The notes under the pieces were generated by a model. The model was not told the origin of the DNA. It did not search any database and worked only from the letters and a program-made list of their open reading frames with translations. Positions 24,901-36,900 of a stretch of DNA of 64,000 bases are shown one piece after another. The stretch lies in the NCBI GenBank assembly GCA_963970005.1, contig CAXAMN010021224.1:65921-129920 (forward strand), in the 5' to 3' direction. Source of the stretch: Durusdinium trenchii. Lineage: Eukaryota > Sar > Dinophyceae > Suessiales > Symbiodiniaceae. Numbering within the stretch: the stretch's first letter is position 1; every line of letters starts with the position of its first letter. Position numbers and translations under genes: made by a program.

Positions 24901-27900
24901 ACACCCGTGTTTCGCTTGAGTTTTAGACCAGTCCAGTTTGGTGCATTTGGTTAGGGCTCTTTCCAAAGGTCCGATCTGGGGACGGGTTCTCCCATTCTTC
25001 TCATCAGAGTCAAAAGTGGATCACCTGTGTGTTTCACTGAACTTTTGAGTGTGAAAAGCACCACCCCCTCAAGTGCCACGTTCGGTGACCGAAGTTCTTT
25101 TGAAGCGAACTCTGGGACCCCTGAGGAGGAATCTGCGGCTGAGAGTGTCAGTCACACCCACACAAGGAAAGGAAGTCTGAAGCGTCACAGCATCAACCTT
25201 GGGATGCGACCTGGGTCAAAGAATCCTGGTGACATCCCAAAGAATGCGTGGCCGACCAGGCGACAAGAAAGTCATGAGTATCAGCCACAGACAGCTCCAA
25301 CATCACCCGTTCTTTTTCCAATGACCTTTTGGTAGAGAGAGAGAGAGCATCAGTCTATTCAGGACCACCAAATTCATCACACTCCTCACCTTCATACTTC
25401 TTCATCCTTCTCCATACTTCTTACCACTGTTTCTATGGAAGGACCGTGACTAAGGGATCTGGCCCGTAGAAGAACCACCGCATCGACGCGGATCATTCTT
25501 CGCTGGGTTTTCTTCCATGAACACCGATGAACCCCGTGCGAAAACCACGGCAGTGGCGAGGTTTTGGGAGGTCACCAGGTCTCGAAAACCACTCGTTCTT
25601 TGGGGGTGGAATGGATCGGTCGTGACCCACTTGGAGCCGTGAACTCGTTCGGAACGGTGCAGGGACAGGGACAGGTCGTGTCAGTCTATCCTAAGGATCC
25701 GGATCCTCAAAAACAAGCTGTTAGGATGAGGGTTCGACCCCTTGCTATGGGTCCAGGGATCCTTAGGGTAGATGAGACGCCCGCATTGATGGATGTGCTC
25801 TGGGGGGGACCGTCGGAGCGTCTTCTTCTTCAGGACATCTTCGGAGTTGCCACCGCCTCCAGTTACTGCGAGCCTGTCACACAAGCAGCTGAGCTTCTTG
25901 GTTTTCATAGGGGAATCAGTGAGTGAGGTGATCGGAGTAAGCCATTTATATAATGTTTTTTTCTCCATAAACTGAGATATGTTAGTTTGAATATTTATTT
26001 GAATAACTTATATGTAAACGCAACTGTTTAACGTTTGTTTTACTGTACATTATTTTTTTTAGAATATAGAACATAACATAACATAATCTGTATTGTTTAA
26101 ATTGTTTAGCATTTATGTTAACTGCACTTCTGTCATTGCAGCTTTGGAAAATAGACGTAGAATTGATATGTTTGACCCATAGTTTTGTTCCAATAAATTG
26201 TACACATATTTTGGCTAATTTGGCTTTTTCTTTTACATTGTTTTACATTCTTGTGCATGTTCTTTCTGTTTTTGGAACTTTCTTTACTTTATACTTTTTC
26301 ACTCAAAAGTTCAAGTTTTATTATCTTATATAGTTTCAAGCTTCCATTAAACTTCTATCTATTTGTTTTTGATCTTTGATATGCCCCCATATTTTGTTCA
26401 ATATAAAGCATACGTTGATTTAAACATGAAGATTAACAGTACAAGGTGTTTCATGGGGCCGTCTTCTTGGGTTCCGCGGAACGCCATCCCAGCTGGTCCG
26501 GGGTTGTTGACCGTCTTCGTCCCTTTTGTTTCGACAATTCAAAAGATCGACGCCGGTGACCTGTAGTTCAATCAATGGTTGTTGGACTTTTCAAGGTTTT
26601 CTGGTTCCAGCAGTTTCCGCTCTCCAGCACACAAACCCGCCATCCAACTAGCGAGCCGCCAAACACTTGAAACTCAGCTATGGTCGGCCTCTTCTTTCCC
26701 ACAGATCACGGTAGAAAAGAATCATGGACATGGAACACCACCTGTTTGGTCTTCGCAAAATGGTCATCCAAGGTGTACTACGTTCCTTCCTGCCGGGGAA
26801 ACTGTAGCTTTTGTTCTATTTGTATCGTTTTCATTACGTTATGATGGGGTGATACCCGATCTTCGGCACGTTCCACCCCCCACACGTCTCGCGTGCACGT
26901 TCCCTGACGTCTCCGCCGGTGCCACGTGCCTCACGGGTGCCTCAAAGGATGGTCATGGAAAGCCTGGAGCAGAGGACACGCAGTGGACAGCAGGCGGGCT
27001 CGGCCAAGCCGGACCTTGACGGATTTTTTGGGGCACCCAGGAGTCACTCGCTCGCTGCTCCCGGTGCCTGTTTGGAGAGGAAGGAGTTGGATGTTTAGAA
27101 CATCCCACGAGCCGAGGGGACTGACTATTTTGAGAGGTGGGTCAGAACCCTAGTTCGACTATCCCAGTTGGGTACTTGAGGTGACAGGTCCTAGTTCAGG
27201 TCACTGGATACCTCTCTTGGTTTGTCTCTCTCCAGGGACATGCCATTTTTTGGAGTGTTTGAGCAAGAGATGCATGCCTTTGCATGCCTTTGATCTGATC
27301 CGGGATCTCTTGAAAATCATGTAACCATCCATGCCGCATCACTTCGACCCTGAAAAGAACCCCTACCAAACTGTAAATTCTCTTCCAGAAGCTTCACAAA
27401 GCTGGTCCATTCCACCCGCTTTTTCTTATCACCTTATCACCTTCCGCATCCTTCCCCACGTCATTGAACAATCTCCCAAGCCCCAGGGCTCTTGTCCCAT
27501 ATCCTCAGGTCAGGTGCTTAGACTCCCTCTGGCACCCACTCCTGCCCCACCTTCCCAACCTTTCGATCCGTTTCGCTCCGTTTCGACCCGCACACCCCGC
27601 AGAATCCATACACGACATACACGACACACACACACACACACTTAAATGGTTGCTCGCAAGAGCTAGGATCAGTATGAAGTCCCCCTTGACTTGGTGAACA
27701 GAACGAAGCACAAACCGAAAGGTGGTAGAGTGGGCGAACTTGTAGATGTTTAACAAAGTTTGGAAATGCATTAGCCGCTTACTGCAAAACACCGTAGTAG
27801 ACAGCTTGTTCAACAGTTCAAAAATTGGTCGCAGGTACGTCTGGCTGATCAGGCCAGATATCCGCATGTGCTGTGGCCGCTTCGTTGGACCATCGCTCAC

Positions 27901-30900
27901 AGGTCCCCCTGCCTCTTTTTTCCGCGCTGTTTTTTTTGACTTGAAAAAACTGCACGCTAATAGCGATACCAGGAGCCCTTAGTAGCGAAACCAGGGGCCC
28001 CTAGTAGCGTCCTTTGTGACTCAAAACCTTAGGCACAGGTGTGGACACACACGCACACGAAGCCGTACTCGGCGCGCTCTCCCCTGCTTGCAAACTAGTA
28101 GGGAGGCCAGGAACCCCTAGTAGCGTCCTTACTCCCCGTAGAACGGCCAGAGAACGGCCAGAGGCCCCTGGTAGTACCGTCCTAGCTCCTAGTAGCGAGA
28201 CCAGAAGCCCCTAGTAGCGTCGTTTGTGACGCAAAGCCTTAAGCACATGTATGGAAACATACACAACCGTAATCGGTGCGCTCTTTGTACACATAGCGCC
28301 AATATTGGCGCTGCGGAAAACTACTAGCCACCTAAAAAGCCTTAGAAAGACAGACAAAGCAAACAAAACAAAAGCAGACTAAGGGGGCAAGAAAAAAAGA
28401 TAGGTGTAGTTACGAGGCCCACTTAGTTGAACGAAAGTAGTTAGCGAGCGGGACTTTGGTCTTATACCGCCCGGGTAGCTAGAGGTAGAACAGGAGAAAT
28501 AGAAGGAAAGGCACCAACACACAAGTGTGTTGAGTGCGACTTCCTTCTATAACCCTAGATAGCGGGTGGGATAGCAACGGAGGCCTGGGGCAGGGAGGGG
28601 TGGCCCAAGGGCTGTCATCATTGACATGTCAAGCCGATTATGGGGACGGCGGACCCATTTCTGACAAGCATTTGAAGCCTAAAGAAACCCAAAGAAAGGC
28701 CTCCAGAAAAAGAAAAGCAACAGCAAGAAAGAAAAACCCAAGCGGACCAAGAAAACCCACTCTCGTTTCGCGCTCTCGTCCGGCCTATGAATACTTAGCA
28801 GCGTGACATGGACATGTGAATACTTAGCCGTATGCAAGAATTCCAAACTGGAGTTGATCTCAGTGAGCCCTGCGGCATAGTATCAGTGGTATCATGCAGC
28901 ACCGCGGATCAAGGAGAATCAAGAGAAGTCCAGGAGTGCAGACGGAGCATTCAGGGTGGGTCCTTCAGGATCTGGGTCTGTGCACATGCAGCGCCCCTCG
29001 ACGGGGATCACACCACAGCCCTCAGTGGGACTCTGTGGCGATACACACTTAGATGGTTGCTCGCAAGAGCCAGGATCAGTATGAAGTCCCCCTTGACTTG
29101 GTGAACAGAACGAAGCACAAACCGAAAGGTGGTAGAGGCGGCGAACTTGTAGATGTTTAACAAAGTTTGGAAATGCATTAGCCGCTTACTGCAAAACACC
29201 GTAGTAGACAGCTTGTTCAACAGTTCAAAAACTGGTCGCAGGTACGTCTGGCTGATCAGGCCAGATGTCCGCATGTGCTGTGGCCGCTTCGTTGGACCAT
29301 CGCTCACAGCACATGGATGGTCCCCCTGCCTCTTTTTTCCGCGCTGTTTTTTTTGACTTGAAAAAACTGCACGCTAATAGCGATACCAGGAGCCCTTAGT
29401 AGCGAAAGCAGGGGCCCCTAGTAGCGTCCTTTGTGACTCAAAACCTTAGGCGCAGGTGTGGACACACACACACACACGCTACGACACACGTTACGACAGA
29501 CGTTACGACACACGTTACACACACACGTTACGACATACACGTTACGACAGAGCCACCTACACACCGCACTGACCTGCGAGACACACCAGGTGGACCTCCG
29601 AGACCTCATTGTGAACGCCGTGGCCGACGTCTTCACCGCCGCGATGCTCGGCCGGCCGCTGGGCGTCAGCGCCGGCCGCGCCACGGAGGAGGAGCAGCCG
29701 CGGATGTGCGCGGGTGTCCGCGGGTGAGGTAGAACCGGGATGAATCACCCCCCCTGGAGTCCCCTCAGCATTTTGGATGGTAAAACACCTTCATCTTCAT
29801 CTGTCCAGCTATGTTGAAGTGACCTTTGACGGGTCCAAGTGACCGAACCAACCAGATCAAAAGGAGTTTTGAAGGACCAGGGTGAGGACGTTTGTCCAGT
29901 CACATGTCGGGGTGCGATCCATGGAGGTTAGGGGTGCCCATGATCCCTCACTTAGGGACGAAAAACCACCCCGACATGTGACTCCTGGATGACACAGCCA
30001 CACTTTCCTCCTCCGGCTTCGTCATTGTGACGAAGACCGCAGTGTCCAAACACCCCGAGGGTTTGTGGTCAAGGACTCATCATTTTGCGGAGAGTGTTGT
30101 TCATTACTTTTCTCAAGAGATCAATGTATCATGATGTATCTACCAGCACCATCCCACAGGTGCTGCCGGTGACGAGAGGTGCCCCCAAAGCAATTACAAC
30201 CTGTGGAGAAACCAAGCACCAGCGGCCCAGACTCCAATCGACACCAGCCCAATTTCTGGTGTCAAGGGGATGTCGATGTCCAGCACTGCAAGCCTCCCCT
30301 CTTGAGGGTAGCTGCCGAGCGTGCAGGAGCAGCAATGGGTGGAAAATGGCATGAAGAGCCCTTTGGACGGCAGACGGGGTGTCTACCGTGCCAGCAGGGA
30401 GAAGCGAAGCGTGAGAGACCCATTGCATCGGACCTACCCGTAGCGTCTGGAAGCCGGTGCGCTCGGTCGTGGCGTTGGGGCGTCACACGTCGGGCTTCGA
30501 CGGGTCACACGGGTCCAAGGCATCGGGTTGACAGCGCAACTGACCTTGCAGCCTCACCTGAAGCTGTGGCCAGAGGCCTCGGCGACGTACCGCGAACTGG
30601 AGCGCCGGTGCCTCAGCCTCAACCGGCGACGCGTGGTTTTCAGCAGGGTGTTTGAAGGAAAGCGGAAAGAGCGGTGTTATTTTTTTTGTGTGTGTTTTTA
30701 GGTGTCCTAGTGGTTTGGTGCATTTACTGGAAGAAGATTTGGTTCATTGGGAGCGGGTTCTCCCTCGCCTCAGAGTGCCATCTGCTTCGGTGTTTGAGGA
30801 TCGATCCTCGAATTGAATTGACCGCCCTAGGGCCCTTGGTCACAGATGTCTCTATAGGGTAAGCGCGCGGCGTGGTGCGATCGTGCGGAACAGGGTCCGA

Positions 30901-33900
30901 ATCAAGGATTCTCAAGTTCTACAAGTCACGAAAGCGATCTCGGAAGGAGGTCAGCTGAAGTTCTAGTTTACGATTAGATGGGTCTAAATCAAAGGGATCA
31001 ATTGAAAAATCACTACAAACGGCCCCCCCCAACCAAAGGGACACGACATCACCAACATCATTCCCAGGGGATTGTTTTAAAGGCGTTTTCACGGGCGTCG
31101 TCATCGCTCCTCGTTCCCCGCTTCTCAAGCAGCAGTCTGGTGTAATCCATGGAACATCCTGCAAAGGCGGGTTCACTGAATCCACGGTTCCTTTCAAATT
31201 GAAAGAAGATGTCCTCTCATCTTCCAAGCTGCCCCTGTGAGTCAAATATCAGATGCAGAGCTTTCTGCATCGCAACACGATCAGCTGACCAGAGACCTGT
31301 GATCCGACCCACAACAAGGCAGGGATGGCCAATTTGGGAGAGACTTGGGTTTAAAGTATATGCAAAAACCACTAAGTTTGAGGTTTTTCACCTGGCGCCG
31401 ACCCTACGACCGTACCATGATGTCTATCATGTGTCTACCATTCTATCATATTCTATCTCCAGTTTTTAAATCCATGGGACCCAGACCAGCAACCACCCAA
31501 AAGACTGGCTGTTCTGATCAAAACAGAGGTCAGCCTGGTAAACCTGTATCTGCGGCCTGCGCCGTTTATTTCATCACGTGGGTGCTGCGGCCTGCGACCG
31601 CTCAGGGAGGTGTCCATGCGGAAGACGACGAAGGACCTGGTCTTCGAAACGTTGGCGCGTTACGAGAACTACGAGGGCCCTGAGGAGGACCTGCCGTATG
31701 TGGTCCGCGTTTGGCGAAGGAAGGAGTCTCTTAGTCTTCAATCGTTGGGGTCGAAGCGAGGGATGATGGGACAGCGTCGTGGCCGAGCGGGTCCAACCAG
31801 TGGAGCGACTGAGGCGGAGCGGCTGAGGCTCAGGCTCCCCAGCTCTCAGGGCGAAGAGAAGTTTCTGGACGCCGGAGACATGAGATCCTTCCCCTAATGG
31901 CCCAACGAGCCCGGTGTAGACTGGGTCCATGCAGCCCTATGCCGAGTTTTCTCTCTCTCTCTCTCACTTCGAACCCACGATGGGTTTGCATCACTTAGGT
32001 TCTCAGAGGAGGACTTCCCCATGGAGGTGCATGGCATCGTCTTGGCCGGCTTGGACACCACCTACCATGCGGCTCGGAGGCAGGGTCGCTCGCTCTGCGG
32101 CCCGGATGGGATGAGATGGGACACCGGACAGCCGGACCGATGTCGAGATCGCTGAGATCCTTCTGTGGAACATGCTGAACTTGGGCCGCTTCCCGGAAGC
32201 ACAGGAGCATGGCCTTGGGGCCTTGCGCACGCACGCGCGAGCGAGCGTGACAGGGAAGGAGGAAGATCATGGAAGATCCAGTTTTTGAGTGAAAAGAGGG
32301 ACGCCCTTTGTGTGAGTCTTGGGACCTTTCGACGTGCATTTGGAATGCTGAAGAGGTGCATTTGGTGATGAGAACAGAAGCGAGTCGGGCATGTTTGGTG
32401 ACCAAGAGAAGCAGTTAAACATGGCCAATTTGGGCACTGGCGCGGCACATGATGACTGAAACCGGGACGGTGGTGGCCCCCTGAACTCAGCATGCTCAGA
32501 ATGTGGGTGGTGGGGGGCCCTCCATCCCGTTCGTTTCGTCACAAATCCACCGAGGGCTCCCTGGTGTTCTGCTCCTGGCTGGGGCTGAGTTCGACGGCGG
32601 CTTGGGAGTGTCCCCCTATGACTCATTCAAACCATCTCGGGATCCAGTCGTAGCTTCTCAGCAGGTGATTGGAGACACTGTTAGGTAGGTTTGGAGGGTC
32701 CAGTCGTACCTTCTGAGAAGGTACTTGGATCCCTAGGGTCTGGACTCTGGTGGGTCCTTTTCCAGGACACCACGCCCGTGGAGTTGGGTGGTTCATGGGG
32801 TGTCCCGAATCTGCTATTGATAGACACCCCGAGATGGATGTCCTGGTCCAGCCACACTTCTTTTTTTTCTTTCTGGATGCCCAAAGGTGCCTTGTTGGTC
32901 TCTAAACTCTGCTCCGGATTTTCTGGTCGTTCCACACCTGGCGCACGACCTGCTTTCTGCAAGACCTGGCCACGCCCGCACTCTGCACCACACAGGAGTC
33001 TTTGCGGAAAGAGGTGGACGAAGTTCTGGGCCCCACAGCCCACTTTACTCGAGACAAGCTGAGCTTTGGCTGAAAAGAAGGACACCTTTTGTTCGAATCG
33101 TTGCGACTGGTAGAGAACAAGGGTGGCTGGATCTCATAAGTAAGGTATCCTGGTATTTTCATGTATTTTCTAAGGGGATTCCCTCTGGGTGAATCCCCTT
33201 TTCTATCGGGGGAATAGTGGGTCTACTTTTTGACCGCTGCGACCGCCAATCCCAATTAAGGTGGGGCCCCCGCCATGAGGCGCCATGAGGCGCTCCCCCG
33301 AACGAAGGAGAAAGGCCAAGAGCGAACCTGGACACCGGCACAGTCCCAACAGTTTTGGACGGAACTCCACAGTCCCAACATGTCCCAAGCACTCCTTTTG
33401 TACGATCTCAAGCATACGCCAGAGGGTTCCATCCGTCGACGTGTGTTTTCCGACAAATTGGGACTGAAAGACTATTAACCGCTGAAACACCAGAGCCACT
33501 CCTTTGAGCCATGATGTTCTTCTCTCACCCTGGTTCTTCAAAGTGACCGTACTTGATAACCTGGTTGGTTCAGTCACCTTGGAACCTTCAATAGGTCACG
33601 AACTGAAGAAGCCGGACACGAACTGAAGAAGCTGGACTCTCCTTCATTTGGGTGAAATCCTTCGAAACGGACCACCGCTTTCTCCACTGCCCCACGGTGG
33701 ATTGGACTCACCAGGGGATGCCCCACTGGTCGACCCGGGTCGACCCGGACCGTTCGGTGTTCATTCACAGATGTTCTGAGACCAGTGTCCTGCGTCGTGC
33801 GGCTTGAAGTGCGGCTTGACACCCGAAGCGACGTCGACTCGAAAGACTAAGACGAAGACTCGAAGGCACCCGATGAGCCCCAACCACCCGCCGACCGCCT

Positions 33901-36900
33901 GAACACGACCGGGCGCAATCGTCGGGCTCCAAACACGGGCCACGTCAACACGGGCCACTGATGTTCTCCACACCTGACACCAGGTAGGGAGCCAAGCTTT
34001 GCCTTGGCCATCTCGTTGGAGGTCTGTAGATCAATTGAAAGTTGCCTTTCAATGAGCTGGACCTGTAATTTTGACAAGGGTAAAGATAAAGAACATTAAA
34101 CAAGATTAAGCAATAAGTGAATTGTTCCATGGAGTTGGGTGCTCTTGAGACCCCCAACCACGTGAGTGGATGTGACAAGGGCACCCCGGAAGCTCTCCGT
34201 TCGTTTGGCACCCAACTCCGTGAAACTGCTGATGATGATAATTCCCTAGGCACCAACCATTGATTGAATGGTTGGAATCCCGAAAAGCTATTACTTTACT
34301 ATCGAGGGATTTGAGGCGACAGAACCAGGTCAACCATTTTGGATGGTTCTTCTCGGCTTCGGCGGGTTCGGGTGACCTTCCAGTTGCGGGTCAGTGAGGT
34401 CTGAGATGCCCTACTTGAAAGCCTTCATGCGAGAGACGCACCGCCTCCGGGACCTGATTGGGGGACGGAGTCTTCTTCCACGCGCTTCCGGTCTTCTTCC
34501 GTTCGACACATCGCAGATTTTTGTGAAAAACTTGTGGCGAGTTTTGTTTTTTCTCGGAAAGAGGGGAGTCGAACTTGGCTTTCCTGTGGAAAATGTTGGG
34601 GTGCATCTTCTGGTCGTGTTTGACGTGACCTGTAACAGTCCATGAAAGGATGAACATGTTTCACAAAGGCCTGCAACCTAACCATCATCATGAGCCCGGG
34701 TCTGGGGCCCATTGGGAGATACCCAAAAAGTAAACCCTCGAAGAACACCCCCAACATCACCCCCAAAAAAGTCCAGTTCAACAGTTCAGGCACCGCAGGT
34801 CCAGGAACTTCCCAACCTCGGGAACACTCGGGAACGTCGTCCTTCCCGCTTTCGAAGTTTCTCACTGTCGAAGAACCCAGACCATCGGACTGGTGACTAT
34901 ACTCACTAATTGCTACATGAAACCCCTCCCCATTGTCCTGACCCATTCGACCTATCCATACCCATTGTCCTTTGCCAACTCTTGGTCCGTCGTCACCATT
35001 GTCTGCCGGCGACCGGCACGGTCCGCGCCCGGCTACCCGCCCTGCGAGGCTTCAGCGCCCCAGCGCCGGTCTTTTCCATCCGCTTCGCGGAGGAGGACAT
35101 GACGCTCTGCGGCTCGGAGAGGAGTTCTGGGACCGACATCGCAACAAATGGGTGTGGTAAGGACGCTTCTGGGGGCTTTTTTTCCAACCCTTTTGGAGGA
35201 TGTGGGTGATTTGTTGGTTTGCAAAAGTGTTGGAGAAAAAAGAATGACTGATGGAACCAGCTGTGGCCAAAGAAGTTCGCCCCAAAAAGGCCCGTATACG
35301 CATTGGTTCGAGTTTGTGTGTTCTTCGAGTTGGCCAAAAGGGGTTCTGTATGCTGTTGTTCTTGGAGCAAGGAAAAGTGTATCGCTAGGGCTCCAAGTAC
35401 CTCCTCAGAAGGTATTTGGACCCTCTAAACCCACCCCAAACCTTCTCAGAAGGTATTTGGAGCCCTAGGGTACGTATGGAGATGGAACCTGGACAAATCA
35501 GAATGCACAGACCTGCTAAGCACTTCGTGGGCTCTCGACCAGTGCCGCGAAAGCTATAAGGCTCGCGCGCGCGCGCGTGCCAGGACCGGTGACACACGTT
35601 ATTTTTTTTTCTCGATTCGGCAGTGCACCCCCCCCCGGCGCCCACTGTATGGACCCTCATCTACTAGCACCCGACTCGAAGAAGGTCACCACCTGCCACT
35701 TTTCAGTCTGCAAAAGTCACCCATGTCGGAGACCTGTTGAAAGGTGCTGGTACTAGCAGTTCCATAGAGTTGGGTGGTACCTTTCGGGCATTCCTCGGCT
35801 ATTGTCACGTTCTTGCCCTCCCTGGAATGACACCTTCACCCAGTTTTTTCGTGGAACGGCTGGTCCTAATCCTTGGTCTTCGACCCCAAGACCCTTCACC
35901 TTTTCCTAAGAGATCTAAGAATCCGAAGTGGCCCGGGCCGGCAGGGTCGGACGACCCGAACCCAGACCGTTCACCTGGGTTCGGGCCCGAAGTCTTAGTA
36001 CTCCAAAAGGAGCGCCACCCTTCGAGCCAGTCGCCCGAGGTGGCTATGAAGTGCCGAAGAACTGTCGAATCGTGATGACGTCCGAGGGTCTTCAGAATGA
36101 CCCACAGCCCCTCAGAGAGAAATGTTGGTGCCCTGGGTTTGAATCCCAAACAACTTCAACATGCATGGGTTTTTGTAACTTTCATGATTTTTTGATAGAA
36201 GATGGCCAGTTGCTTTCTTCATGTGGCTACTCTTGTGGGTGCTTGTTCTACTGTGGCTGAACATTCGGCTAACACATGCTAAAAGAAGCTGTTCGAAGTT
36301 GGGAGAGATCCTGTGGAATTTTGAGGTTTGTGAGACAGGCCGATTTGGAAGGTGCTTTTCTTGGTGTTTGCCTCCACTCCAACCAACACCCTCACCCTCA
36401 CACCCTCGACCAGTTGTGGATTTGGATCCCAACTCTTATGCTGCTCTGAGCGTCCAGCAGGTTCCGGCACACGCCGGTTCCAGCCTTTCCACACGAAACC
36501 TCCTCTCTTTTAGGTTCAAAACCCCTTGAACCGGGACCCTCAGACCTCTCCGCCTGGTGCTGGTGGGCACCAAGCTCTGACCTCTGCCTTTTCGTTGAAC
36601 AAATCAACGAGCCGCTCTTGATGATGACCCTCTTCAGATTGCTTGGTGGATTCACAGAGGCAAAGACCCCTCGAATTCTTGAGCCAGCAAGTCGAGTCTA
36701 TATGTTCCCCGGCATCGGACCGCCCACCTCGGACCATCCGAGACCATTTAATTCACTTCGGAGGGAGCGAGTTTGGAGCGAGCTGAAGCGAGCTGAGGCT
36801 CGTGGATGAACCGGAGAAGTTCCTTCCGGAGCGCTTCTTGCCCGACCAGGTGCAAGCCCGAAAGAACGATGCTTGGGACGTGGGGGGGCCAGGGGGGTCA

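Noticed and set aside
27505-29307. Paired minus-strand ORFs conserved in both copies of the duplication
   Set aside because: Differences between the copies are mostly non-synonymous in this frame (and in the plus frame), so conservation reflects recent duplication, not selection on a protein.
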